Positions 1 through 11,490 of a DNA stretch of 64,000 nucleotides are shown piece by piece (the first letter of the stretch is position 1; the number at the start of each line of letters is the position of its first letter). The notes beneath the pieces are model-generated. The model was not told the origin of the DNA, ran no database searches, and saw only the letters and a program-made list of their open reading frames with translations. Origin of the DNA: Dryas octopetala (lineage: Eukaryota; Streptophyta; Magnoliopsida; Rosales; Rosaceae); NCBI GenBank assembly GCA_963921425.1, contig OY992834.1, positions 24,565,923 to 24,629,922 on the forward strand, read 5' to 3'. A program made the translations under genes and the position numbers.

Positions 1-1888
1 AAATCATGCAATTAATAAATCGTCTCAAAATAATATAGTTCTTAAAACCATGAAATCAATGTCAAGCCCAAACATTATAAATTTATATGCTCATCTCATG
101 AATCCAAATAAATGAAAACTCCCGATGGTTGACGCTAAAACCAAATTTATATATTATCTTCCGCATAAACATAAATCTCAATAGATTAAATTGGAAAGAT
201 AATCATTCGAAAACCAAAAACCCTTTACTATCAAAATCAAATTCACCATTTAACAAATCCAAATAAAACTCAAGGCAACAAATAAGAATTTAAATCATGA
301 AGCTTCATATAAACATTTATAAAAAAGAGAACAAAGTCCACTCACTGTGAGAAAATCTAACTTTAATAGACGAGAAAACGAGTGTCGATTGATATTGCGT
401 GAAACAACCGAAGTGTCCCTATGTACTGTTCTAAAGTCTGAAATTTGTCTCAAGTTAATTTAATTCAATACCAATCGAGAGTAATACCAAGTCACCCAAT
501 TATAAATCCAATTCACTGTGGTAGTCGATTAATCTCATGATTAAGCTTTTCAGACAATTTAGATCCTTCAATCATTAAAACCAATTAATCTAAGTCAAAT
601 CTAATCCAATTTTCTTATTGCATCCCAAAATCAATAAAACCAACAAACATTCCATAATAATCCACTTATTCAACCATGGTAATTCACCTATTTCAATCAA
701 ATCAAGCTCAATAATGTCAGCGGCCCACAACCTATATCAGAGTTCGTAAACAATTTACTATAAATATGAACAATGGCCGGAAATAGGGTCGGCTGCCACA
801 AATGGTGGTTGCCCACACCATATTTCCTACTCAAACGCAATTTCATAATTCTCAAGCTATCAACCAGTTGAAATCCATCACAAACCAACCCAAATTTGCA
901 GAAAGAACACAAAACCATCAAAATAGGATCACATGCACTGTCACACGCGGCGGAGCTCGCGGTGGCAGTGGGTGGTTCACCTGCAATTTCCTAGTTTACA
1001 ACCAATTACACAAATTTTCTCAATCCTAAACATTAATTGAACTTCCTAATATTGCAATTATATCCAGATAAACAACAATAATCGCCCCCATTCCGGAAAC
1101 CCCAAAGAAATCCCGAAATGACTAAAATTCCCAAAGTTTCAAATTCCCAATTACTCAAAATTAATCAGCCCAAGCTTAAGAGAATGAAAACCCAAAGAGA
1201 GAGGAACGAAACCCACCTAGGAATGAGGTGATTGGCTCCGGAAAACTGGTCGGAGAAGGGAGAGAAGCCGGCGGCCAGTGGAGCTCTTCTGACAGCAACC
1301 GCGTGCAGGGGGTGGTTGGGTTGGCTGGAGGAGGGCCGGCTGAGCTGATCGGCCGACGTGGGAGGTCGCCGGTGGTCGGGGTCGATGGGAAAAGCCGTCG
1401 AAAGTGGCTGGGTAGCTGGGTTGGCCGCGCACAGAGAAAAGGGGGAGAGAGAGAACTCGGGGAGAAAGGAGGCCGGGGGGGGTGGTCGGCGCCTGGGGGG
1501 AAGCTCGCCGGAGCCAGAGGCCAAGTCGGCGAGTGGTGGTCGACGGCGAGGTGAGTGGGGGTGGCTGGGCTGGTGCGCGCAGGGGAGAGAGTGCGGGGGT
1601 GGAGTGAAGACAGGGGAGAGAGAGTGCGGGGAGAGAGAGAGATATAAAGGAGAGAGAGAATGTTCTAGAGAGAGAGAGAAATTTCTAGAAAGTCTGATTT
1701 TTAAACCCCAATTTGTCATTTTACGAAATCGCCCCTCGCTTCAAACGCCCATATCTTTCAAACTGTAACTCGGATCAACGCGTGCCACGTGTCTATGAAA
1801 TCGTGGGATCGAAACCTATCTAACGGACCCAAAGTCAAAATCGAAAGCCCATTTATTTTAAAAGTCAACTTTGGGTCGGGTCGTTACA
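1..1888 (-). mobile_element. 3' LTR (partial) of gypsy-type element A
   Basis: This stretch repeats at 4630-6517 with a constant offset of 4629 and no difference that I noticed, so it is one of two LTRs of a minus-strand element. Read on the minus strand it begins TGTAACGACCCGACCC at 1888 and is preceded by a polypurine tract (complement of 1889-1902), the normal junction of internal region and 3' LTR. The far end lies outside the window; from the length of the other LTR about 1.4 kb is missing. GA-rich sequence at 1440-1690 holds long open frames on both strands, but they are low-complexity and lie wholly inside the LTR, so they are not called genes. A TATA-like motif lies near 1649-1656 on the minus strand. 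Confidence 0.9.
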
Positions 1889-3032
1889 ATCTTCCCCCCT
1901 TACAAAAATTTCGTCCTCGAAATTTTGCATATATTGTAACAGACAAGTGATGCCCAACTCATAACTCCTTTCAAGTTTCTAAGTCAGTTCCACCAATGAA
2001 CGATTCAACCATGAGACTTAACCAAAGTAAAATATTTCTTTATATGTCGTATCTCGCTAATCCATCTGTTAGTCACTTGTCAAGGTGATTTGTTTAAGTC
2101 TCACCACGCTTCCGTTGCGCCACTCTGATTGGCCCTCTGCTCTCTGAATGTGTCCAATAGTATTCTAAATACCCCATGCTCACAACCTCGAAAATTATTA
2201 CTATAACTACTTCCCTTGCATAAGGATGTAAGGTATTCAGTGTCCTTATCCCAAAAAGCCCAAAACTAACTCCTAAATGTGAGAATCCCATCTTTTAATG
2301 GTCTAATCTTCCTATCAATAAATCGAGTGATTATCAAATCCAACCTGTATAAGGTTAATGATATCACCGCAAACCTTGAGTTCACTCTTAAAACAATTTA
2401 CCCCCTTCTCATGAAACTGACGTACAATGTGTTTTCTTTTCTCATTTTCTTGAATCCATTTTTGCCTGTACACCAATCAGTTCCTCGCTTCTCTTTTTAA
2501 ATTCCTCGCCTTAATTCATGTCACTCTATCCTAACTCTTAAATTAAAATCAATGAACTTCCAAGGCAATACCAATTTCTACTAATCCCTTTACTTTATTA
2601 TGGTATCTTTATTTCGTTACATCAATCTAACATAATTAACAACTCTTGTCTCAAATTCCAAGTGTCACAATAGTTAAATTTCACAGCTAAATCACTCATT
2701 TATTTGCAGGCTATCCACATGTGATGTTCTTCAATCTTCTACTCTCAACACTTACTTGAATTCATTTCTCGAATCTATTAATTGCCTACAAATGTTTACT
2801 ACCTCCTAGTTTCTCTGATCGTTACTCAATTTCCTTAATAGTCATCAAAGAGTTTCATAAATACATTCAAACCATAAAACTCATAATCATTGACAAAGTA
2901 TCCATATTATAATCCATAAGACTCAAACCTGAATGCTCGGAACAAGTTCAAGATGTTGTACTAAAAGTCTAAGCGATGCTATCTCGATAAGATTAATTCA
3001 GACACTTCCCGAACTCGAACGTCAAGGCATTT

Positions 3033-3113
3033 CTACAATCCCACTTCTTTATGAATCAATTTCTTGCAACCCTTATTTCTTTGAGGTCGGCCACGTCGAG
3101 GAGGCATATCCAT
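3033..3113 (-). pseudogene. gag N-terminal remnant of element A
   Basis: A minus-strand ATG at 3113 opens a 26-codon frame beginning MDMPPRRGRPQ and closing at TAG (3033-3035). Element D's gag at 55515 starts MPPRRGRPPG in the same position relative to its primer site, so this is the stub of the same gag gene, cut off after about 25 residues. It is not expected to make a functional Gag protein; it shows the descent of element A from a coding relative. Confidence 0.7.
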
Positions 3114-3190
3114 ACTAGCAGAGGAAAACCTTTCTATACACTGAAGGATGCACATGAGGTGCGGAGTCTACAGGAAACTTAAAACCTAAT

Positions 3191-3204
3191 GCTCTGATAC
3201 CAAG
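3191..3204 (-). other. Primer-binding site of element A
   Basis: On the minus strand this reads CTTGGTATCAGAGC, the usual plant LTR-retrotransposon site complementary to the 3' end of initiator tRNA-Met. It lies directly beside the inner end of the 5' LTR (3206), which fixes the LTR boundary. Confidence 0.85.
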
Positions 3205-3205
3205 T

Positions 3206-6200
3206 TGACAGAACCGCCCCCGAATTTCATCCTGAAGCCCGAAGGGGTCCTGTGGGAATCCAAAATCAAGGGAAATCTTACCGAAAATTCGGCAGAACCT
3301 CCCCTGAAAATGGACTAACCCAGAAATTTCAAACCTGTTAAAAACACTTCTAATACGTCAACCACCTCTACCACAACCAAAAACAAGGTCTCAACACCAC
3401 AACAAGTAATATAAATCTAATCAACTATACAATCATATTTCAATCTAATATTTTCAAGGGAAACCTTGATCCCAATATACCAATAAGCTGGCGATGAGAA
3501 ACTTGAATGCCTTGACGTGGTACGGTCCGACCTCAGCTATCGCTATTACCTGGGGAAAACGTAAAAATAACAAAATATAAGAAACAAACTCTCAGTGAGT
3601 GGACAAAATAAACTTCAAAACCTTTCATAATTCCATTTTCGAACATCATCTCAAAATCAGTAAATCTTTCTTGATTCTGAAACTGAAACCAACAACTTCA
3701 AACTTTGAAATCTCTTATGAATATAGAAAATAATGGAAAATAATAGAAATGCTATAACTTATAAAATCTCTAGCTATAACTTATAAAATCTCTAGCTAAA
3801 ACCTCTTTCGAGTCTCGAACTGATAGAAAACAACTAAAAATATTTTTATCCAATAAAGTTTTTAGCAAAACGTTGGCCATATAAGCACCCAATTGACAGG
3901 CTCCACATTGGTACCGTTACAAAACCGTCGTACCAAGTGGACCGTCTACATAACCTTCCACCCGTACCGTCGCAACGCCGTCATACGAGTGGATTTACGG
4001 TGTCCCTTGTACCGTCGCAACGCCGTCATACAAGTGGACTTACGATGGCCCTTGTACCGTCGAATCGCCGTCGTACAATAGGCCAAAATGTCATACGTGC
4101 ACATAGATTTCCCTTCCACCCGCACCGTCGCAACGCCGTCATGCGAGTGGATTTAGGGTGTCCCTTGTACCGTCGAATCGCCGTCATACAAGAGGACTTA
4201 CGGTGGCTTTTGTACCGTCGAATCGCCGTCGTACAATAAGCCAAAGTGTCGTACGTGCACTTAGATTGCCCTTCCACCCACACCGTCGCAACGCCGTCAT
4301 GCGAGTGGATTTAGGGTGTCCCTTGTACCGTCGAATCGCCGTCATACAAGTGGACTTATAGTGGCCCGTGTACCGTCGAATCGCCGTCGTACAACAAGCC
4401 AAAGTGCCGTACGTGCACGTAGACTACCCCCAAAGGGCGAGGCATCCCGGCACACGGCCCAAAGCCTATGTGTGTGCCGTGATGGGTCCCAAAGACCTAT
4501 TTGTATTTATACCTGTGGGTGCGGATACTTATATTGCGACTTGAAAATCGCTCTGCCACTTTCTAAAACCATTCTTATAAATAGACAAAGTCTGCAAATT
4601 ACGAATTCTTAAGCTTTTCACAAATCCTCAAATCATGCAATTAATAAATCGTCTCAAAATAATATAGTTCTTAAAACCATGAAATCAATGTCAAGCCCAA
4701 ACATTATAAATTTATATGCTCATCTCATGAATCCAAATAAATGAAAACTCCCGATGGTTGACGCTAAAACCAAATTTATATATTATCTTCCGCATAAACA
4801 TAAATCTCAATAGATTAAATTGGAAAGATAATCATTCGAAAACCAAAAACCCTTTACTATCAAAATCAAATTCACCATTTAACAAATCCAAATAAAACTC
4901 AAGGCAACAAATAAGAATTTAAATCATGAAGCTTCATATAAACATTTATAAAAAAGAGAACAAAGTCCACTCACTGTGAGAAAATCTAACTTTAATAGAC
5001 GAGAAAACGAGTGTCGATTGATATTGCGTGAAACAACCGAAGTGTCCCTATGTACTGTTCTAAAGTCTGAAATTTGTCTCAAGTTAATTTAATTCAATAC
5101 CAATCGAGAGTAATACCAAGTCACCCAATTATAAATCCAATTCACTGTGGTAGTCGATTAATCTCATGATTAAGCTTTTCAGACAATTTAGATCCTTCAA
5201 TCATTAAAACCAATTAATCTAAGTCAAATCTAATCCAATTTTCTTATTGCATCCCAAAATCAATAAAACCAACAAACATTCCATAATAATCCACTTATTC
5301 AACCATGGTAATTCACCTATTTCAATCAAATCAAGCTCAATAATGTCAGCGGCCCACAACCTATATCAGAGTTCGTAAACAATTTACTATAAATATGAAC
5401 AATGGCCGGAAATAGGGTCGGCTGCCACAAATGGTGGTTGCCCACACCATATTTCCTACTCAAACGCAATTTCATAATTCTCAAGCTATCAACCAGTTGA
5501 AATCCATCACAAACCAACCCAAATTTGCAGAAAGAACACAAAACCATCAAAATAGGATCACATGCACTGTCACACGCGGCGGAGCTCGCGGTGGCAGTGG
5601 GTGGTTCACCTGCAATTTCCTAGTTTACAACCAATTACACAAATTTTCTCAATCCTAAACATTAATTGAACTTCCTAATATTGCAATTATATCCAGATAA
5701 ACAACAATAATCGCCCCCATTCCGGAAACCCCAAAGAAATCCCGAAATGACTAAAATTCCCAAAGTTTCAAATTCCCAATTACTCAAAATTAATCAGCCC
5801 AAGCTTAAGAGAATGAAAACCCAAAGAGAGAGGAACGAAACCCACCTAGGAATGAGGTGATTGGCTCCGGAAAACTGGTCGGAGAAGGGAGAGAAGCCGG
5901 CGGCCAGTGGAGCTCTTCTGACAGCAACCGCGTGCAGGGGGTGGTTGGGTTGGCTGGAGGAGGGCCGGCTGAGCTGATCGGCCGACGTGGGAGGTCGCCG
6001 GTGGTCGGGGTCGATGGGAAAAGCCGTCGAAAGTGGCTGGGTAGCTGGGTTGGCCGCGCACAGAGAAAAGGGGGAGAGAGAGAACTCGGGGAGAAAGGAG
6101 GCCGGGGGGGGTGGTCGGCGCCTGGGGGGAAGCTCGCCGGAGCCAGAGGCCAAGTCGGCGAGTGGTGGTCGACGGCGAGGTGAGTGGGGGTGGCTGGGCT

Positions 6201-6517
6201 GGTGCGCGCAGGGGAGAGAGTGCGGGGGTGGAGTGAAGACAGGGGAGAGAGAGTGCGGGGAGAGAGAGAGATATAAAGGAGAGAGAGAATGTTCTAGAGA
6301 GAGAGAGAAATTTCTAGAAAGTCTGATTTTTAAACCCCAATTTGTCATTTTACGAAATCGCCCCTCGCTTCAAACGCCCATATCTTTCAAACTGTAACTC
6401 GGATCAACGCGTGCCACGTGTCTATGAAATCGTGGGATCGAAACCTATCTAACGGACCCAAAGTCAAAATCGAAAGCCCATTTATTTTAAAAGTCAACTT
6501 TGGGTCGGGTCGTTACA
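3206..6517 (-). mobile_element. 5' LTR (complete, 3312 bp) of element A
   Basis: The complete LTR runs on the minus strand from TGTAACGACC at 6517 to a ..TGTCA end at 3206, next to the primer site. Its outer 1888 bp match 1-1888. The sequence is related to the LTRs of element D: shared blocks include a segment around 4430-4500 (the complement of 54570-54640) and the ACTCACTGTGAGAAAATCT block (4970-4990; compare 54037-54055). A 158 bp tandem array (3953-4426) is present here and absent from D. A TATA-like motif lies near 6278-6285, making this the likely promoter-bearing LTR. The target duplication cannot be checked because the other end is outside the window. Confidence 0.88.
3953..4426. repeat. 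158 bp tandem array with about 45 bp sub-repeats inside the LTR
   Basis: Three consecutive 158 bp units start at 3953, 4111 and 4269, each beginning close to CCTTCCACCC. Within a unit a core of about 45 bp built on ACCGTCG(C/A)A(A/T)CGCCGTC repeats (for example at 3966, 4011 and 4056). Units differ by scattered substitutions. The array is rich in CG dinucleotides and in GACGG/CCGTC inverted motifs. The matching place in element D's LTR (54640-54720) has only a short 'gtatgacag'-type repeat, so the array grew in the A lineage. It produces artefactual repeated open frames on both strands. Confidence 0.9.
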
Positions 6518-6655
6518 TTGTGTTACTTCGTGATGCCATATTAATTAATTGAGTTATTTTCATTAAAAGGATTTAATTACTTAATCTTTAGCGGAATATT
6601 ACATATATAAGTTTCTGAAAAGCTATCTATTGTTGTAATAAATGTTGGGTTGAAG

Positions 6656-9149
6656 AAACATTCACCAAGGCCATCAAAGAAAGAGTTTTCAGAATCAACT
6701 GAGTACGCGATTGATGCAGTACCATTATCTTACAAACTGCCAGATAATCCTACAATTTTTACCATGAGGACCAACATGGTAAGCCTATTTTCTATATTGT
6801 TTGGGGCTTTTGAAGTTTTCAAATTATTATACTCAAAAATCATTTTGTCCTATAGTCCTACGTCTAATTTATTTCAAGTAATTTGTTTGCAAATTAATGA
6901 AATTATTCGTTTTGCTGATGACAATGAAAAAGTCATTTTGATTTGATTATACGTGCATCTTTTGATATTAATTGTGTCTCTATTTAGACGTTGTCTTATT
7001 ACTTGGTTATGTTGTAATTAAATTGAGTTATGTCCTTGTAAATGACTTAATTATCGAGTTTTAATTAGTCGAATTGCATAGTATTTTTTGAAAAATTTAT
7101 TTTACTTTTGTAATATGTTTGGTTAAAGCAACATTCACCACACCCATTAAAGGAAGTGGAAACAAATTCGACTGAGGCAATTCCTCCAATATCAGACCGA
7201 CTTTCTGGTGATTCTACAGTTACTCCAACGAGAAAGAACACTGTATGTCTACTTTCTTATGTGTGGGGATTTTAAAGTTTTGAAATTATTATAGATGAGA
7301 ACAATATATATTTACAAAGGAAAGCTGTCTAACTCTAAATATAATTTTAGTCATATCAATTTGAAATGACCTAAGTTACATGGATTTGAAAGTTTTTGTT
7401 TAGAAATTACAAAAATTTAGGGATGACTACATCATAGTTCGTTTCATTTTATTGACTGAGTTAGATTAAAGATTCATGCTTGATTTTCAACGTTCTAATG
7501 TGAACTACAGGGGTGTGATTTATTTTTAAATTACGGAAACAAAATTAGAAATTAGATAGCAAATATATATATAACCTTTTTTTACCATGTCTCCCTATGG
7601 GCCACGACACGAACCTCCATGCTATATGTAACCAAAATATGTATTGCATGCGTGTTTTAAATTAATGATATTTTAAAAATAAAAGTTTGAATTTATGATA
7701 TTTTAAAAAAAGAATTTATGATATTATATACTGGCTAGATGAATTAATTGAATAATGTATATAATTGCATCTTGTTCACATATACTTTAAACTAGCAGGT
7801 ACAATGCTTTTTGACATAATATTGCTTTGGATTCATAAATATTTGTCTTAAAAACTATTCATAAATATATATATATGTTCACTTGATTGTATATGTGGTT
7901 ACAGATTGGAATAACTCCTAAGGATGAAATGACTTCAAGTGCGGAAAATGTTGGTGAATCAAAAAAGTGTCAATGGAGGGATAATTGGACTACTCAACTT
8001 AGACAACGCTCAAACGGAAAATATGATAAGGTAATTTCGTTGGCCCACCCTACATTACTAATTTAAGACATTAAATTGCATAATAAACAAGCTAGTGTTA
8101 TTGAAGTATATATATAATGCTTCAAATTTGGATCAAAATGATAGACAGTACGTATTTCATATATTCACATATGGGTCTTTGATCGAGGTTCATTTATTGA
8201 CAAGTAAAACACTGTAACATATACAGCCATATCATTCGAGATCTAAATTGACAAAAAAGAACTTTTTTTGGTTGTTTTTTTTTTTTTCTTTTTAACAAAC
8301 AAGCATATAAGCTAGAGAAACTTATAGGATAAGACAAATTTGTCAAATGTATAAAGACATATGTTAACATTTGTGCCTAATTAAAAGCCCTTTATATGGT
8401 GTGGAGTTGTCACATATGTATGTCAGATTAAAACACGAATATTTGTGCCTGTTAAAAAGTTTAAAGTATAATCACTATTCTTGCTTACATTGAAATTACA
8501 GGAGCATTCTATGCATAACACAATATAAATTGGACACAATTGTAGTGACACTATCATATGTGCCATAAAACTGAAGAACACATAATTACTTATATTTGTG
8601 CTCAATAATAAACATGTCACAAAACTATATTTGTGCCTTATTGCTTGTGCCTTATGAGCCTTTTTCTTGTAATGATATTCCCTAGCTAGCATTACCATTG
8701 ATATATGTACAAATACTGATTAGAAACGGTTTGGTTGCAGTACTATTACCACAAGGAAACAAACCTCATGTGCCGTTCACTTGTTGAAGTAGATAAGTTC
8801 GAATTGAATGGGATTCTTCCACCACATGCACTAAGAGGAAAGAACAAAAAAAGTTCAGCAGCAAACGAATTTATGGCAAGCACAACCCATGTCTACAAAG
8901 AAGAACCTGTGCAGTCAGTTGAAAAGTTTTATCAAGATTTCTATAATAACCTCGTCAATGGCTCTAATCCAAATATGAATGAATCAAAAGAAGGTACATC
9001 ACATGGTTGTCCTGATATACACTATATAAGCCTAATGTATAAGATACATTCATATATAGAGGTAGATTGAACACATGCATATATGCTATATATTATTTAT
9101 TTTTGTTTATATCTCCCTTACAATATATATATGAATGGTGTTCCAATCG

Positions 9150-9185
<36 letters not shown>

Positions 9186-9469
9186 CTAGCAACTCATTAA
9201 TCAATAGTGTAATACTAGTGGTACTACATTTTTGGTACCATATGTACGTGTATATTTAATAGATTGGTACACATGCATGTAGTGCAAACGAATGTAGTAT
9301 TTCTAGCATTTTTGTAATCTATTTGAATCAATTAATATTTTAGTTTTCTTATATGATGATTTTGATGTGTGAAGGAAATAATGAGAAGAGGACTGCGGGG
9401 GAAAGCTCCAAACAAAGAGTAGAGAGTTCTGCTGCTGGCTTAGCTAACCAGAACAACCCTTCTGTGTGA
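6656..9469 (+). CDS. MBD-like (methyl-CpG-binding-domain-like) gene, copy 1, 3' exons
   Basis: Five exons are supported by splice sites and consistent phase: A 6656-6778, B 7129-7242, C 7905-8030, D 8741-8993, E 9375-9469 (TGA at 9467). The exon C/D junction encodes LRQRSNGKYDK followed by YYYHKETNLMCRSLVEVDKF. This fits the core of plant MBD domains (basic NG..DKYYY, then a tyrosine-rich strand and RS..EV..F), so a nuclear protein related to methyl-CpG-binding proteins is inferred. The usual FRSK is replaced by MCRSL, so methyl-DNA binding is uncertain. Exons A and B encode related 38-41 residue repeats starting K(K/Q)HSP. The C-terminus is polar and serine-rich. No start codon or upstream exon is visible; the 5' exons probably lie left of element A, outside the window. 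No stop interrupts the exons. The family call is moderate; the exon structure is stronger, because other copies in the window conserve it. Confidence 0.6.
8310..8674 (+). mobile_element. CACTA-like terminal fragment in the intron before exon D
   Basis: The intron carries repeated TTTGTGCC-type motifs and ends GCCTTTTTCTTGTAATG at 8674. The paralogous introns end GCCTTTTTCTTGTAGTG at 24401 and about 24967, which is the expected right terminus of a CACTA element. No matching CACTACAAGAAA left end was found, so only a 3'-terminal piece is called. It was present before the locus duplicated, because all copies carry it. Confidence 0.4.
9153..9182. repeat. (TA)n microsatellite
   Basis: An uninterrupted run of TA dinucleotides in the last intron of the MBD-like gene. 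Similar runs occur near 23641-23670, 25449-25468 and 27111-27135. Confidence 0.9.
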
Positions 9470-9493
9470 TCTGCACGCAACTGCTGAAATAAG

Positions 9494-10980
9494 AGGATTA
9501 TGAGATTGTTAATTAAGGATATCTAACCTCTCTTGGTTAAGGTTGAGATGAACCCCAAAACTTGAGTGAATTGCTTGTTTGATTTTTTATCTAAATAAAA
9601 TTCTTAATGTTTAAACAGCTTGTTTCTCTAGTTTCTAATGAACAAAATTTTACCTTATATGTTTTTTCATATGCAGGTAACTAGATTATTTTAAGAGATA
9701 ATTAGACTTAGGTCCTTTAGAAAAACAGTTTTTAGATGGTGATCGGGGATGTTTTAAAATTTATAAGAAAATCCTTTTAATTCATAATAAAATCCTTCCC
9801 TAATTTGAAGGGTATTTCCCCCTATTTGAAGGGTATTTTCCCTCCTAGGGTATAGAGTGGGCTTTATAGAGGCTACATGTTAGGTTTTAACTTCAAGATT
9901 TTGGGCGGAGCCCAAAATTTTGAAGTAAGACCTAACATAAAGCCGTCAAATTAAGAATAAAAATAAAATGACTTAATTAATTAAAAACCCTAAATCACTA
10001 TCGGTCTTAGTCTAAAAAAGACTTATAAAGTAGATTGTACTCTAAGTCTCTCTTATTTTTATTAGTCAAGGTATATTATAAATTATCTGTTAAAATTAAA
10101 TCTTTCATTTTGCCTTGAAAAGACATGCAATGCATTGGATTTTAAATTTTGTACTGGGTTCTTTGATGTTTCTTATCTCATTATTATATGGTGTTGTGTT
10201 CTAGATATAGCATAGGCGGTTAGACAGATTCTAGTTTTGCTCTAGTTATTGTTGTTTTGTGGTAGTGGACATCTTGTCCACATATTGTATGTAGTCTATG
10301 TTTTATTGGCAATAAAAGTTGTGTACGTTGTCTGTTCAAAAAGGAATATTGTGCTAGAAGAAGTTGTGATATTTAATTAACAAATTTAATCAATGTTACA
10401 TTCCTGCAATGGTTTTGGTGGTGCATTCAATGCCTTAATGCTTACTTGAAATACCATTTTTCTCATTGGCCAAAAAAAAAAGAATAAATACTATTTTTCT
10501 CTATATGTTTAAGCATGTAACTGCTTTACTTAATTTTAGTTTTATTTAAATTCAATCAAGTGTAACTCAAAAATAACAGTTGACTGAACACATCTTACAT
10601 TGTTTGTTCTCTTCACATATCAGGTATAAGTTGTTGCATATATTTGGTTTGTAGTGGTTGTTCCAGGAAACTGTGCGTTATTTTTTGTTGACTCAGGTCT
10701 TTCTACGGGGCGGGAGTCGATAGGAGAGCCTTTCAACTTTTGTGTTGTGTAAAGATGGCTTCTATTTGGGTTGTGGGTTGAGAGGAAAACATATTAATTT
10801 GAAGTTACAGAACCTAGAGGAGTTGAATTTTTTTAAAGAATTAAATTTCTTGCTTCCTAGTAGTTGTCTTGATCGATCTAAGCACTTTCGAGATGTTCCT
10901 TTTATATCGAGTAATTCATCTTAATTTGTCTTGAGTTTTGTGTTTAGTCGGGCTTAATTTGTTTATAATTTTGTGTTTGG
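9494..10980 (+). repeat. Dispersed repeat R, copy 1 (downstream flank of MBD-like gene)
   Basis: From 'tatgagattgttaattaagg' onward this sequence recurs downstream of MBD-like copy 2 (25785-26935) and inside a PTST intron (31686-33050). It has no convincing coding frame. It contains AATAAA-type signals (for example near 9590 and 10310) that could serve as the 3' untranslated region and polyadenylation sites of the MBD-like gene. Copy 1 differs from the others by the 9693-10052 insertion. Confidence 0.7.
9693..10052. mobile_element. 360 bp non-autonomous insertion, absent from both other copies
   Basis: Copies 2 and 3 of repeat R read 'gattatttttattagtc' without interruption, whereas copy 1 is interrupted here and the 7 bases TTATTTT occur on both sides (9686-9692 and 10053-10059). 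The ends are inverted-repeat-like (AAGAGATAATTAGACTTAGG against the complement of gtactctaagtctctc). A strong internal hairpin lies at 9881-9946. The superfamily is not assigned; the direct repeat may be slightly longer or shorter because of the T-rich context. Confidence 0.65.
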
Positions 10981-11490
10981 GTTGTGTTCATTAATTTAAC
11001 CTAGGTGGCGTGAAACCTTGCAAGGTTGTTTTGGAACAAATTACAAATTTGCAATTAATTATGATAGTATTTTTTAGAAGAAACAAACAAGTAAGGCCGT
11101 TTTGGCAAAAAAGAATTGTCAAGGGTAAGGATACAAATTTAAAATAAATGTAGCTTAATTTCTTTTCAACCATTGTTTAGACATCCAACCAATATAAATT
11201 CACTCACCATGGAATGAAAACTTAATTATAACCTGTAATAAATATTGCAATCCAATGAGATTTCAATAGGTAGACATATATAATTGATCATTTGGAAGTA
11301 ATTTGGAACCATAGTGAGCTGGTTTGACTGGCACTGCCATGTATGTGTGAGAAACATAATTAACCAAAAGCTTGAAAGTGATTATGGTACGTAATGAAAT
11401 TAATAGCCCAAAAGAAAATCTAGATCGAAGTGGAACCTTCGAATTAATATCAAATAAAATTGCAACAAAAAACAAAAAACAAACAAGAGT
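10981..11490. other. Intergenic AT-rich sequence, nothing recognised
   Basis: No open frame with a recognisable product, no RNA gene and no clear repeat end was seen. Confidence 0.5.

Larger units (their letters stand above)
1889..3205 (-). mobile_element. Internal region of element A, lacking pol (LARD-like)
   Basis: Only about 1.3 kb separates the two LTRs, against 4.8 kb or more in an autonomous gypsy element. No protease, reverse transcriptase, RNase H or integrase motif is visible in any frame. The minus-strand right end has a tRNA-Met-type primer site and the opening codons of a gag gene; the left end has the polypurine tract and the sequence just before it (complement of 'tacaaaaatttcgtcctcga') also seen at the end of element D near 60165. 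The middle is AT-rich and unrecognised. The best reading is a non-autonomous derivative that keeps the cis-acting ends and depends on another element for enzymes. Confidence 0.75.

Noticed and set aside
1165..1768. Long frames on both strands (136-184 codons, proline/serine- or glycine/arginine-rich), repeated at 5794-6397
   Set aside because: They lie wholly inside the LTRs of element A, overlap each other on opposite strands and are explained by GA/CT-rich composition.
3893..4612. Repeated-peptide frames and a CRISPR-like look of evenly spaced repeats
   Set aside because: The spacers are themselves repeated, the array is inside a plant LTR, and there are no cas genes; it is a tandem repeat.
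8423..8698. Minus-strand 91-codon frame in the MBD-like gene intron
   Set aside because: It lies in the CACTA-like intronic fragment, is hydrophobic by AT composition, and is not conserved in the paralogous introns.
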